Assembly: GCA_028293565.1 (NCBI GenBank)
Contig: JAQGON010000150.1
Span: 1 to 39,439 of the forward strand
Source of the DNA: Verrucomicrobiota bacterium
GTDB lineage: Bacteria; Verrucomicrobiota; Verrucomicrobiia; Opitutales; Opitutaceae
Direction: 5' to 3'
Length of the DNA stretch: 39,439 nt
Under the pieces are notes generated by a model that was not told where the DNA came from, did no database searches, and saw nothing but the letters and a program-made list of their open reading frames with translations. Shown here piece by piece: positions 19,595-27,563 of the stretch (position 1 is the first letter of the stretch; each line of letters opens with the position of its first letter). A program made the position numbers and the translations under genes.

Positions 19595-20525
19595 CCCGGC
19601 CGTGCGGCGCCATCAGGTCGAGGACCGGCCCGAGCGGCACAATCCGCGTCGGGTTGATGTCGGCATGCGTCATGTAATAGTGCCGCTTGATGTGGTCGAA
19701 ATTCACCGTCGCCGCGATGCCGGGCTGCTGGAAAAGATCGCATAGATATCCCTGCAGCGCGGGATAATCGACGATCCGGCGGAGGTTGCACTTGAAATGG
19801 CCGTGATACACCGAGTCGAAACGCACCAGCGTGCAGAAGAGCCGCCAGTCCGCCTCGACCGGCCGCGTCCCGAATAAAAACCGCCGCCCGCCCAGGCGCA
19901 GCTCCAGCCGGTCGAGTTCGGCAAAGACGACGCGGCATCCCTGCTCGTAGGCCGCCTGCGTCGTGGCGAATCCCGCGCGGTACACGCCATTGTTGACGTG
20001 CGCGTAAATCGCCTTTGCCAGCCGCGCATGTTCCGCTTCGATCCCCGGGGGAAACAGCACGGCGTCGGATTTGCCCAGCGACGAAAAGGGCCCGTCGAAC
20101 ATCCGGCAGAGATCGTCCTCGGAATTGTTCACGATCCGCCGCGTGCGCCGGTCCCACAGCACCGGCACGGTGTAGCGGCCGCGGTAAGCCGGGTTCGACG
20201 CGAGATAGGCTTCGCCCAGAAAACCAAAGCCGTTGATCGGATCGCGGCTGTGTCCCGGCCCATCGCGAAAAGCCCAGCCACGGTCATCGCGGACGGGATC
20301 GACGACCGTCGCTCCGATCACGGACTCGAGTCCCTTCAACTGGCGCGCGATCAGCGACCGATGCGCCCAGGGACATGCGAGCGACACGTACAAATGGTAG
20401 CGCCCCGCTTCCACCGGATAAGCGGTCGACCCATCCGTCGAAACAAAATCCCGGAACGCATCCTCCTGCCGCTCGAATTCCCCGCTGCCGCTGGTCTCCG
20501 CCGGAAACTGTCCCAATGCCGCCAT
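19590..20525 (-). CDS. yqjG: Glutathionyl-hydroquinone reductase (Xi-class GST, YqjG/EcM4 family)
   Basis: A 311-residue protein of the Xi-class glutathione transferases, which reduce glutathionyl-hydroquinones. The catalytic cysteine is C51 in SLACPWAHRS. The family blocks RDPINGFGFLGEAYLASNP, IVNNSEDDLCRMF and the C-terminal HIKRHYYMTHADINP are all present. Length is close to E. coli YqjG (328). The start is ATG at 20525, giving MAALGQFPAE. The last codon is followed by TAG, which belongs to the REP-like end of the element at 19282-19594. Upstream is a 164-bp gap after a small membrane protein gene on the same strand. The family is confident; the physiological quinone substrate is unknown. 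Confidence 0.95.
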   Translation of the reverse strand: MAALGQFPAETSGSGEFERQEDAFRDFVSTDGSTAYPVEAGRYHLYVSLACPWAHRSLIARQLKGLESVIGATVVDPVRDDRGWAFRDGPGHSRDPINGFGFLGEAYLASNPAYRGRYTVPVLWDRRTRRIVNNSEDDLCRMFDGPFSSLGKSDAVLFPPGIEAEHARLAKAIYAHVNNGVYRAGFATTQAAYEQGCRVVFAELDRLELRLGGRRFLFGTRPVEADWRLFCTLVRFDSVYHGHFKCNLRRIVDYPALQGYLCDLFQQPGIAATVNFDHIKRHYYMTHADINPTRIVPLGPVLDLMAPHGRG

Positions 20526-20689
20526 GCCGAAAATCGTAGGGGAGTTTCCGCCGACGGCAAGAAACGAGGCCGATCACCGAATCGCGGACGATCGCGGAAA
20601 CACGAGGCGCAGAAGAGCTGAACGACAATCCCGTTCCGCGCCGCGGCGCTCCGTTCTTCACGGCCAATCCAAATTCCGCTGCTTCGCGA

Positions 20690-20854
20690 TCAGTCCGGCC
20701 GCTTTTGGTCGATGCGCAAACCCAGACGGCTGGCCAGCATCAGGATTCCGGCGGCGAGGGCCAGGATGCCGGCGATCCATGACGGCAACGTCAGTCCAAA
20801 AAGCACGGTGAGACCGACAAGGATCAGGTAGATCGCGAGGAGAATATGAGCCAT
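20690..20854 (-). CDS. Small two-helix membrane protein
   Basis: A 54-residue protein made almost entirely of two hydrophobic helices (about residues 3-19 and 24-42) with a basic tail (RLGLRIDQKRPD). ATG at 20854 starts immediately before the first helix; the open frame extends to 21004, but the upstream codons read like noncoding sequence. Such short proteins of unknown function are common in the inner membrane. It lies 136 bp downstream of an exported small protein on the same strand. Confidence 0.7.
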   Translation of the reverse strand: MAHILLAIYLILVGLTVLFGLTLPSWIAGILALAAGILMLASRLGLRIDQKRPD

Positions 20855-20933
20855 GGTGGGGATGGGGTTGAGGGTGCAGCCCGTTAGACCGCGCAAATCG
20901 CGGTTGGTTCGACCCCCCGGCACGGCAGAGCTT

Positions 20934-20960
20934 CCCGCCTCTTCAATCCGAAGCGGCGGG
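20934..20960 (-). terminator. Hairpin downstream of the small exported protein gene
   Basis: CCCGCC-T-CTTC and GAAG-C-GGCGGG (20934-20960) form a 10-bp stem with one mismatch and a 5-nt loop, about 30 bases after the gene ending at 20991. There is no T-run, so this is a weak terminator candidate. Confidence 0.4.
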
Positions 20961-20990
20961 TAACGATTGCGGCGAAATCCGTGCCGGCGT

Positions 20991-21335
20991 TCAGTCGGTC
21001 GCAAGAACGTCCACCGAGACCGCCACCTGGCCGTTGTCGGTGGTCACGACGTTCACCTGATAGCCGACCTTGACGTCACCGCTGCCGATCGACGCTCCGT
21101 TGCGCGAAAAGGTCGTGGCGCTGGTGAGGGAGATCGTGCGGCCGCCCACCGTCAGCGTGGTGTCGCTCTTCGCCTCAACCTTGCCGTTGACGTTGGCACT
21201 GAGGCGGGCATCGGGCTGGGCCGGGGCGGGGGGCGTGGTGGGCTCGGTCGACTGGGCGAAAGCGGCTCCGGTCATCAGCAGGGATGACGCGAGAACGAAG
21301 CCGAGAATCGTGGGTTTGAGGGAGTGCTTTTTCAT
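20991..21335 (-). CDS. Small exported protein with DUF5666-like fold
   Basis: A 114-residue protein with a clear Sec signal peptide (MKKHSLKPTILGFVLASSLL, cleavage likely after AAFA) and a proline-rich linker. A short beta-rich domain follows (GKVEAKSDTTLTVGGRTISL, then DVKVGYQVNVVT), the pattern of small OB-like DUF5666 proteins. The function of such proteins is not known. It is divergent from the M3 peptidase, with a 246-bp intergenic region in which I see no feature beyond presumed promoters. Confidence 0.75.
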   Translation of the reverse strand: MKKHSLKPTILGFVLASSLLMTGAAFAQSTEPTTPPAPAQPDARLSANVNGKVEAKSDTTLTVGGRTISLTSATTFSRNGASIGSGDVKVGYQVNVVTTDNGQVAVSVDVLATD

Positions 21336-21581
21336 GAGAATACGGAGTCGAGGATCAACCCGGAGCGTTGGGGCTCCGGCTCCGATCTTAGTGTTCCCAA
21401 AGTCCCTCCGGTTCTCATCGCGGCACTCTTTTCATGCGGAATTCCAGGGGTAAAAACAGCCCGGGGTGCCTGCCCTGCACGGCTGGGGAATCTCCCCGGC
21501 ATCCACCGCCCAGCCCTTGCCATCCATGCCTTCCTTCGCAAGGTTCCGGCTCTCAAAAACCTTCAACTTATCCCACTCCCC

Positions 21582-23714
21582 ATGTCGAAGATTTCCATGT
21601 TTCTCTACACTGCCGCCTGCCTCGCGGCGCCGTTGTCCGCGGGCCTTGCGGCCACCGACGCGAACCCGCTCCTGGTCGAAAGCTCCCTGCCCTACCACCT
21701 GCCGCCCTTCGACCAGATCAGGGACGAGCATTATGCGCCGGCGTTCGCGGCGACCATGGCGGCGCAGCTGAAGGAAGTGGACGCAATCGTCGCCGATCCC
21801 GAGAAGCCGTCGTTTGAAAACACCGTCGTCGCCCTCGACCGCAGCGGCCTGCTGTTCAACCGGCTGTACGCGCTCTTTTCGAACCTCGCCGCGGCCAACA
21901 CCAACCCGGCGCTTCAGAAAATCGAGGAGGACATCGCGCCGAAGATTGCCGCCCACAACGACACGATTTACCTCAACGGCCGGCTCTTCCAGCGCTTCAA
22001 GTCGCTGCATGACCGGCGCGACTCGCTCGGGCTCGACGCCGAATCGAAATGGCTCCTCGACCGCTACTATCTCGATTTTGTCCGCGGCGGCGCGAATCTC
22101 TCCGAGGCCGACAAAACCAGGCTCAAGGCACTCAATGCCGAGATCGCCTCGACGCAGACGACGTTCACGCAGCACGTGCAGAAGGAAAGAAACGCCGACG
22201 CGCTGGTCGTCGACACCCGCGAGGAGCTTGACGGCCTGTCCGAAAGCGAGATCGCCGGCGCGGCCGAAGAGGCGAAGGTCCAGGGCCAGCCCGGCAAATT
22301 TGCGCTCACGCTGCTCAACACGACCGGCCAGCCTCCGCTGAGCTCGCTCACGAACCGTGACGTGCGCGAACGCCTCATGCAGGCGTCGCTCGCGCGCGGC
22401 AGCCACGGCGGGCCCTTCGACAACCGCGCCGTGGTCTCCCGTCTGGCGAAACTCCGCGCGGAGCGCGCCGTGCTGCTCGGCTACGCCAACCACGCCGCCT
22501 ACCAGCTCGAGGACCAGACCGCCAAGAATGTCGCGACGGTCAACCAGCTCCTCGCCCAGCTCGCCATCCCCGCCTTCGCCAACGCGCGCCACGAGGCGGA
22601 CAACATGCAGACGCTCGTCGACCGCGGCGGCGGAAAATTCGCCGTCGGGGCCGCCGACTGGGCGTTCTACAGCGAGAAGGTCCGTCAGGCGATGTACGCG
22701 TTCGACGAATCGCAGCTGAAGCCTTACTTCGAGATGAACCACGTCCTCCTCGACGGGGTGTTCTACGCGGCCCACCAGCTGTACGGCATCAGCTTCAAGG
22801 AACGCCATGATCTCCCGGTCTATCAGCCGGACGTCCGCGTGTTCGAGGTCTTCGACGCCGATGGCTCGCCGCTGGCGCTCTTCCTCGTCGATTACTACGC
22901 GCGGCCCTCCAAGCGCGGCGGCGCGTGGATGAACGAGTACATTTCGCAGGCCACGCTGCTCGGCAGCAAGCCGGTCGTCGCGAACCATCTCAACATCCCG
23001 AAGCCGCCGGCGGGACAGCCGACGCTGCTCACCTTCGACGAAGTGCGCACCGCGTTCCACGAGTTCGGGCACGCGCTGCACGGCATGTTCTCGCACGTGA
23101 AATATCCGCGGTTCAGCGGCACGAACGTCCCGCGCGATTTCGTGGAATACCCCTCGCAGGTGAACGAAATGTGGGCGGTCTGGCCCGAGGTCCTCAAGCA
23201 TTATGCGAAGCATTACCAGACCGGGGAGCCCATGCCGGTCGAGCTGCTGAACAAGATGCTCGAGACCCAGAAATTCGACCAGGGCCACGACACCTCCGAG
23301 CTCGTCGCCGCCAACGTCATCGACCAAGGCTGGCACCAGCTGAAACCCGCCGAGGTCCCCGACGACGTCGTGGCCTTCGAGTCGGCCCTGCTCAAGAAAG
23401 CGGGCGCCGATTATCCGCCGGTTCCGCCGCGCTATCGCAGCACGTATTTTTCGCATTCCTTTTCCGGCGACTACTCCGCCGGGTACTACTCCTATTTCTG
23501 GAGCGAGGTGCTCGACGCCGACAGCGTCGAATGGATCAAGGCGCACGGCGGCCTGACCCGCGCCAACGGCGACCGTTTCCGGTCGACACTGCTTTCCCGC
23601 GGCGGCAGCAAGGACGCACTGATGCTCTTCCGCGATTTCACCGGCGGCGACCCCGACATCGCGCCGCTCATCAAACGCCGTGGACTCGACCAGCCTCCGC
23701 CGGTGCTCAAGTAG
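21582..23714 (+). CDS. dcp: M3 family zinc metallopeptidase, dipeptidyl carboxypeptidase type
   Basis: A 710-residue M3 peptidase resembling Dcp/OpdA. An N-terminal signal peptide (about residues 1-23, MSKISMFLYTAACLAAPLSA) points to the periplasm. The zinc site is HEFGH at residues 493-497 (H493, E494, H497), with the third ligand in the downstream FVEYPSQVNE block. The substrate-binding tyrosine and histidine region reads STYFSHSFSGDYSAGYYSY. These enzymes remove dipeptides from C-termini and degrade signal or proteolytic peptides. The ATG at 21582 starts the signal peptide; the open frame upstream is not protein-like. The next gene follows 28 bases later on the same strand. Dcp versus oligopeptidase A cannot be fully settled, though export favours Dcp. 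Confidence 0.93.
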   Translation: MSKISMFLYTAACLAAPLSAGLAATDANPLLVESSLPYHLPPFDQIRDEHYAPAFAATMAAQLKEVDAIVADPEKPSFENTVVALDRSGLLFNRLYALFSNLAAANTNPALQKIEEDIAPKIAAHNDTIYLNGRLFQRFKSLHDRRDSLGLDAESKWLLDRYYLDFVRGGANLSEADKTRLKALNAEIASTQTTFTQHVQKERNADALVVDTREELDGLSESEIAGAAEEAKVQGQPGKFALTLLNTTGQPPLSSLTNRDVRERLMQASLARGSHGGPFDNRAVVSRLAKLRAERAVLLGYANHAAYQLEDQTAKNVATVNQLLAQLAIPAFANARHEADNMQTLVDRGGGKFAVGAADWAFYSEKVRQAMYAFDESQLKPYFEMNHVLLDGVFYAAHQLYGISFKERHDLPVYQPDVRVFEVFDADGSPLALFLVDYYARPSKRGGAWMNEYISQATLLGSKPVVANHLNIPKPPAGQPTLLTFDEVRTAFHEFGHALHGMFSHVKYPRFSGTNVPRDFVEYPSQVNEMWAVWPEVLKHYAKHYQTGEPMPVELLNKMLETQKFDQGHDTSELVAANVIDQGWHQLKPAEVPDDVVAFESALLKKAGADYPPVPPRYRSTYFSHSFSGDYSAGYYSYFWSEVLDADSVEWIKAHGGLTRANGDRFRSTLLSRGGSKDALMLFRDFTGGDPDIAPLIKRRGLDQPPPVLK

Positions 23715-23742
23715 CTCCGTTGAACCCTCGCTCCCCTCCATC

Positions 23743-24204
23743 ATGAAACGCCTCCTTTCCCTTCTTTGCGCGGCCACCCTGGTCGCAGTCGTCGGCTGCA
23801 ACCGTTCCGGAGTGATTGACGCCACCGGTTCCAGCGGCGGGAGCAGTCCGGGCGGAGGCACCAAGAGCGCCACCATCGCGCGCATCGCCCACGGGCAGCA
23901 GGTCGACATCAAGAATTACGTGGTGCCCGGAAAGACGACGATCTTCGACTTCACGAGCGAATTCTGCCCGCCATGCCGCGCGATCGCCCCGCACCTCCAC
24001 AAGCTGCACGCGGACCGCGCCGATATCGTGGTCGTCGAGGTCGACGTCAACCGCCCCGATCACCAGGGCATCGACTGGCAGTCTCCCGTCGCCAAGCAGT
24101 ACGGCCTGCAGTCGATCCCGCATTTCAAGGTCTTCGATCCCGACGGAAAACTGAAGGCGGAAGGCGACGCCGCGTACAGCCTGGTGACCGGCATGTTCCA
24201 GTAG
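23743..24204 (+). CDS. Thioredoxin-like lipoprotein
   Basis: A 153-residue exported thioredoxin-fold protein. A lipoprotein signal peptide ends in VAVVGC (lipidated cysteine at residue 19), followed by a glycine- and serine-rich linker. The thioredoxin domain carries the redox motif CPPC in SEFCPPCRAIAP and the cis-proline segment QSIPHFKVFDPDG. CPPC is unusual compared with CGPC of thioredoxin and suggests different redox tuning. It is probably a periplasm-facing disulfide reductase or chaperone. It lies 28 bp after the M3 peptidase and may be cotranscribed with it. Its TAG stop is the TAG of the GTAG that starts a REPIN. Confidence 0.88.
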   Translation: MKRLLSLLCAATLVAVVGCNRSGVIDATGSSGGSSPGGGTKSATIARIAHGQQVDIKNYVVPGKTTIFDFTSEFCPPCRAIAPHLHKLHADRADIVVVEVDVNRPDHQGIDWQSPVAKQYGLQSIPHFKVFDPDGKLKAEGDAAYSLVTGMFQ

Positions 24205-24306
24205 CACGGGTCTCCGACCCGCGAAGGTGGACTCGAGCTAAACGGGTGGTGCTCGACGTGCTCCGTTGGCAGAGTCCGCCCACACGGGTCGGGAGACCCG
24301 TGCCAC
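24201..24306. repeat. Complete REPIN/MITE-like element, 106 bp
   Basis: Left REP: GTAG (24201-24204) and stem CACGGGT/ACCCGCG. Right REP inverted: CACGGGT/ACCCGTG (24283-24302) and CCAC (24303-24306). The spacer shares GTGGACTCGAGC and GGCAGAGTCC with the 18055 element. GTAG overlaps the stop codon of the thioredoxin gene. Confidence 0.9.
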
Positions 24307-24433
24307 TGCACCGCGCCCGATCAAACCGCGATCTCCTGCGGGCAAAAAATCGGGAAAATTCCGAACTCCGGCGCCGAAACCGGTCTATCGCCCCGGTGCA
24401 TTCCGCCCCGCGATCCATCGAATCCCGAATACC

Positions 24434-25189
24434 ATGAACATTCCAATTCGCTATCTCCTGCTCGCCGTGTCGGCCCTCGCGCCACTCGCCTACGCCCAGG
24501 TGGCCGCAACCCAGAATTCAGGGGCGTCGGCGCGTTCGCCGGGATCCCCGCCCCCCAACATGCAGCCGATCCAGGCGACGACCGCGACCAGCGCGGGCGC
24601 AAACCTCACGCCCGGCGTCACGACTTCCGCGCAGAACACCACGAACATGACCTTGGGAGCGCCCTCAAGCGGGCCCAGCGTCACATCCGGCGCCACCGGC
24701 TCGGCCGGCGTTCAGCCCGCCCCCGCCAGCAGCAGCATCGGCGCGACCGGAAGCACGAGCGTTTCCGGTCCCAGTGCCATCAACCCGCCCACCGTGACCG
24801 GCGGCGCCGCGGGGAGCATCAGCGGATCGACGGCGACCGAGGACACCCTGCGGGACATCCGCAGCGCGTCCGACACGACTCGCGAAAGCATTTTGAATCA
24901 GGTCGACGCCCGCCGCGAAGCCTCCGCCAAGCAGGTGGCCGAGCTCCGCAATTCCGCGCGCAACCTCAATGCCGATGCGCGCGCCCGCTTTGACACCGCG
25001 TATGGCCAGGTGCGTTCCCGCGAGGCCGCGCTCCGCCACAGCCTGCGCGAGGCACGCAGCGCGTCGGGCGATGCCGTGAACGACGCGCAATCCCGGCTGG
25101 CCACCGATTACCAGGCTTACAACCAGGCCGTCGCCGACGCCCAGGCCGCCGCGCAGGTTTCGATCGATGGGTCGGTTCGCCGCAATTAA
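24434..25189 (+). CDS. Exported low-complexity protein with C-terminal coiled coil
   Basis: A 251-residue protein with a Sec signal peptide (MNIPIRYLLLAVSALAPLAYA). About 130 residues of Ser/Thr/Ala/Gly/Pro-rich low-complexity sequence follow (repeated ATGSTS, GATGS and TTSAQN type words), then a charged, alanine-rich helical region (about residues 140-250) likely to form a coiled coil. No enzyme motif is visible. It could be a surface or periplasmic structural protein. ATG at 24434 starts the signal peptide. It is flanked by REPINs on both sides (24201-24306 and 25196-25296). Function is not assigned. Confidence 0.7.
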   Translation: MNIPIRYLLLAVSALAPLAYAQVAATQNSGASARSPGSPPPNMQPIQATTATSAGANLTPGVTTSAQNTTNMTLGAPSSGPSVTSGATGSAGVQPAPASSSIGATGSTSVSGPSAINPPTVTGGAAGSISGSTATEDTLRDIRSASDTTRESILNQVDARREASAKQVAELRNSARNLNADARARFDTAYGQVRSREAALRHSLREARSASGDAVNDAQSRLATDYQAYNQAVADAQAAAQVSIDGSVRRN

Positions 25190-25195
25190 CGCAGC

Positions 25196-25296
25196 GTAGC
25201 ACGGGTCTCCGACCCATGAGGGGGATCCGTTCTAAACAGCCTCTGCGGCGACGTGGATCGCGGCCGGGCCCAACATGGTCAGGAGACCCATGCCAC
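25196..25296. repeat. Complete REPIN/MITE-like element, 101 bp, partly degenerate
   Basis: Left REP: GTAG (25196-25199), CACGGGT then ACCCATG. The right REP is inverted with CATGG and CCCATG, ending CCAC (25293-25296). The GTAG starts 7 bases after the stop of the preceding gene. The left stem has one mismatch, and the right arm has lost a base relative to other copies. Confidence 0.8.
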
Positions 25297-25332
25297 GCTC
25301 GCCTCCGATGGCGAACTCCGTCCCACTCCTGC

Positions 25333-27366
25333 ATGCGGTACACGCGGCGCCAATTCGTTCACACCGGATTTTCGTTCGCCGCGCTGCTCGCGTTGCGCGG
25401 AACCATCCGCGCCGATGCGCCGAACGCCGCGCCCAGCGCCACCAGGAGAGGGCTTCTCTTCGACGCCGCGGATCTTCCGCGCATCCGCGCCACCCTCCAG
25501 CGTCCGGAATTCCGCGAATTCTGGGACAGCATGACAAAGGCGGATTTTGCGGCCGACGAGAAATTCCTCACCCAGGAGCTCAGCCTCAAGAATCACATCG
25601 CCGACATGTCGCGCGCGCAGGTCATCATGCTGCGCTCGGCGTTCGTGCACGTGGTCTCGCCCGATCCGAGTCATCTCGCCATCGCCCGCGCCGCCCTGTC
25701 GCGGCTGCTCGCGTACCCGCGCTGGGACTGGCTTCGCGACCGCCACCAGCAACCGGTCGCCGTCATGCGCGGCGCCGGGACATGCATCGGACTCGCCCTT
25801 GTCGCCGAATGGCTGGCCGCCGAGCTCAGCGCCGACGAGCACGACGCCATCACGCGCGGGATGGCGAACGAGGGCGGGCCTTCGTGCTACCGCGGCTTGC
25901 ACGACATGACCCATCATGACGATGCCGGGGCATGGAGCCTTAATGCCGACGAGGAAGGGCTCCCGCCGGTCGACGTCGCGCACTGGCCGCGAATCCTCGA
26001 CGAGACCAATCTCCGCATCGTCTGCACCGCCGGCCTCGCCGCCGCGGCCTCGCACCTGCGCGATCGTCATCCCGACGCTGCGAAGTGGCTCGCGCTGACC
26101 CGCGACAGCCTCGCGCGCTACGGCGACCGTCTGCCGAAGGATGGTTCGTTTCCGGAGGGCGTCGGTTACTGGGACTACACCTTCTCCCATTACATTTTCA
26201 CCCTCGAGGTCCTCCGGCGAAAGTTCGGAATCGATGACCGCGCGCACGTGGACTTCCGCGGACAAGCGCGTTTCGCCCTGGAGATGACGATGCCCACGAT
26301 CGGACACCCGGACGACTGCATCAGCATCGGCGATTCGGGCAGTGCCGCCGGCGCCGTCCCGCTTTCGTGGATCGCGCGCGAGTTCCGTGATCCAACCGCC
26401 CAGTTCCTGGCGCGGCAACCCGGGGCGATTCGTCCAACCTGGAGCACCTGCTGGGCAGCCGTGTGGTTCGACGCCTCGGTGCCGGCGCGATTGTCCGCCG
26501 ATGCGGCGCTTGATCGGCGGCAGGCGCTCGGCATCGTGATCTCCCGGACCGGCTGGACGATGCAGGATGCGGTGGTCACGCTGCGCAGCGGCGGCCCGGT
26601 CAATCACGAGCACGCGGATCGGAACAGCGTGATGTTCACCGCGCACGGCGAGCGCCTCCTCAACGACCCGGTTCATGCCAGCTACTCGACGAAGGATCCG
26701 AAATGGCTGCTGCGCCAAACCGAGGCCCACACGTCTGTCCTGATCGACGGCAAGGGACACGTTTATCACGACGGCCGCGACGGCACCAATGCTTCCACCG
26801 CGGTCGCGACGATCCAGGACTATCGCGTCGGAGCCGGCTGGATGACCGTCACGAGCGACGCCGCCGACGCCTACCGCCGCGCCGGTCATCCGGTCGAACT
26901 CGTCCAGCGCAGCCTGATTTATCTCAAGCCCGGTGTGCTCGCGATTTTCGACCGGATTCTTCTGACCGAGGCGCGGTCGGTGCAGGCGCGGTTCCAGGCT
27001 TTCAATGACGACCTGGGCGGGCGGGTGTCCGCCGGTGGACGCGTTTTCGAGATCACGCGCCCGCACGCCTCGCTGCGGGCGCGAGTCAGCAGCGCCGCTT
27101 CGTTCTCACTGGCGGCGGGACGCCTTAATCTCCCGGAGGCGTCCGGAATCTATCCCTATGCGGAGCTGCAATCCGCCACCGCGCGCGAACATCGTTTTCT
27201 CACGGTTTGCACCGCCGCGCCGCAGGGCGAAGACCACGGCGAAATCGAAGTGACCCAACGCAACGCCTCGTGGCACGTGACCGGTTCGCACCGCGGCCAG
27301 ACGGTAAAAATGTCCATCGACTCCACCGGCCCAAACCAGCCCCCCGCGGTGATCCTGTCAGAGTAG
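25333..27366 (+). CDS. Tat-exported heparinase II/III-like protein
   Basis: A 677-residue protein with a twin-arginine signal (RYTRRQFVHTGFSFAALLAL), indicating export in a folded state. An alpha-helical toroid-like region (about 50-380) includes GLALVAEWLAAELS and WDYTFSHYIF. It is followed by a beta-sandwich region with the heparinase II/III hallmark VNHEHADRNSVMFTAHGE, where the conserved His and Asp lie. Family members are polysaccharide lyases acting on acidic glycans; the substrate cannot be told from sequence. ATG at 25333 sets the Tat motif near the N-terminus, although the open frame extends upstream into the REPIN. The TAG stop is supplied by the next REPIN's GTAG. The neighbouring propeller and beta-helix genes suggest a polysaccharide degradation cluster. 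Confidence 0.85.
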   Translation: MRYTRRQFVHTGFSFAALLALRGTIRADAPNAAPSATRRGLLFDAADLPRIRATLQRPEFREFWDSMTKADFAADEKFLTQELSLKNHIADMSRAQVIMLRSAFVHVVSPDPSHLAIARAALSRLLAYPRWDWLRDRHQQPVAVMRGAGTCIGLALVAEWLAAELSADEHDAITRGMANEGGPSCYRGLHDMTHHDDAGAWSLNADEEGLPPVDVAHWPRILDETNLRIVCTAGLAAAASHLRDRHPDAAKWLALTRDSLARYGDRLPKDGSFPEGVGYWDYTFSHYIFTLEVLRRKFGIDDRAHVDFRGQARFALEMTMPTIGHPDDCISIGDSGSAAGAVPLSWIAREFRDPTAQFLARQPGAIRPTWSTCWAAVWFDASVPARLSADAALDRRQALGIVISRTGWTMQDAVVTLRSGGPVNHEHADRNSVMFTAHGERLLNDPVHASYSTKDPKWLLRQTEAHTSVLIDGKGHVYHDGRDGTNASTAVATIQDYRVGAGWMTVTSDAADAYRRAGHPVELVQRSLIYLKPGVLAIFDRILLTEARSVQARFQAFNDDLGGRVSAGGRVFEITRPHASLRARVSSAASFSLAAGRLNLPEASGIYPYAELQSATAREHRFLTVCTAAPQGEDHGEIEVTQRNASWHVTGSHRGQTVKMSIDSTGPNQPPAVILSE

Positions 27367-27488
27367 CATGGGTCTTTGACCCATGTGGTTGGACGCGGCA
27401 AACATGACGGCAGAGCTCGACCTGAAGACGGTGCGGACCGTTCGGTGGAATCGGGTCCTAGGTTAACGGGTCAGGAGACCCGTTCCAC
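27363..27488. repeat. Complete REPIN/MITE-like element, 126 bp (long-spacer subtype)
   Basis: Left REP: GTAG (27363-27366) and stem CATGGGT/ACCCATG. Right REP inverted: AACGGGT/ACCCGTT and CCAC (27485-27488). The stems have exchanged C-G for T-A pairs relative to other copies. The first 80 bases are nearly identical to the element at 29022. The TAG in GTAG is the stop codon of the heparinase-like gene. Confidence 0.9.
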
Positions 27489-27563
27489 CCCCGCGCAGCG
27501 CCCCAGCTCAGCAATTCGTCGCAAAGCGTTTGGCCCCGCTTCGCCCTCGGATAAACCGCTCGC

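Noticed and set aside
20880-20930. tRNA-like T-arm (GGTTCGACCCCCC) in the 20855-20990 gap
   Set aside because: Only a T-loop-like word and one small hairpin are present; no acceptor stem, D-arm or complete cloverleaf could be drawn on either strand.
21432-23912. 826-residue minus-strand open frame opposite the M3 peptidase
   Set aside because: Antisense shadow with low-complexity charged sequence; the plus-strand peptidase has clear catalytic motifs.
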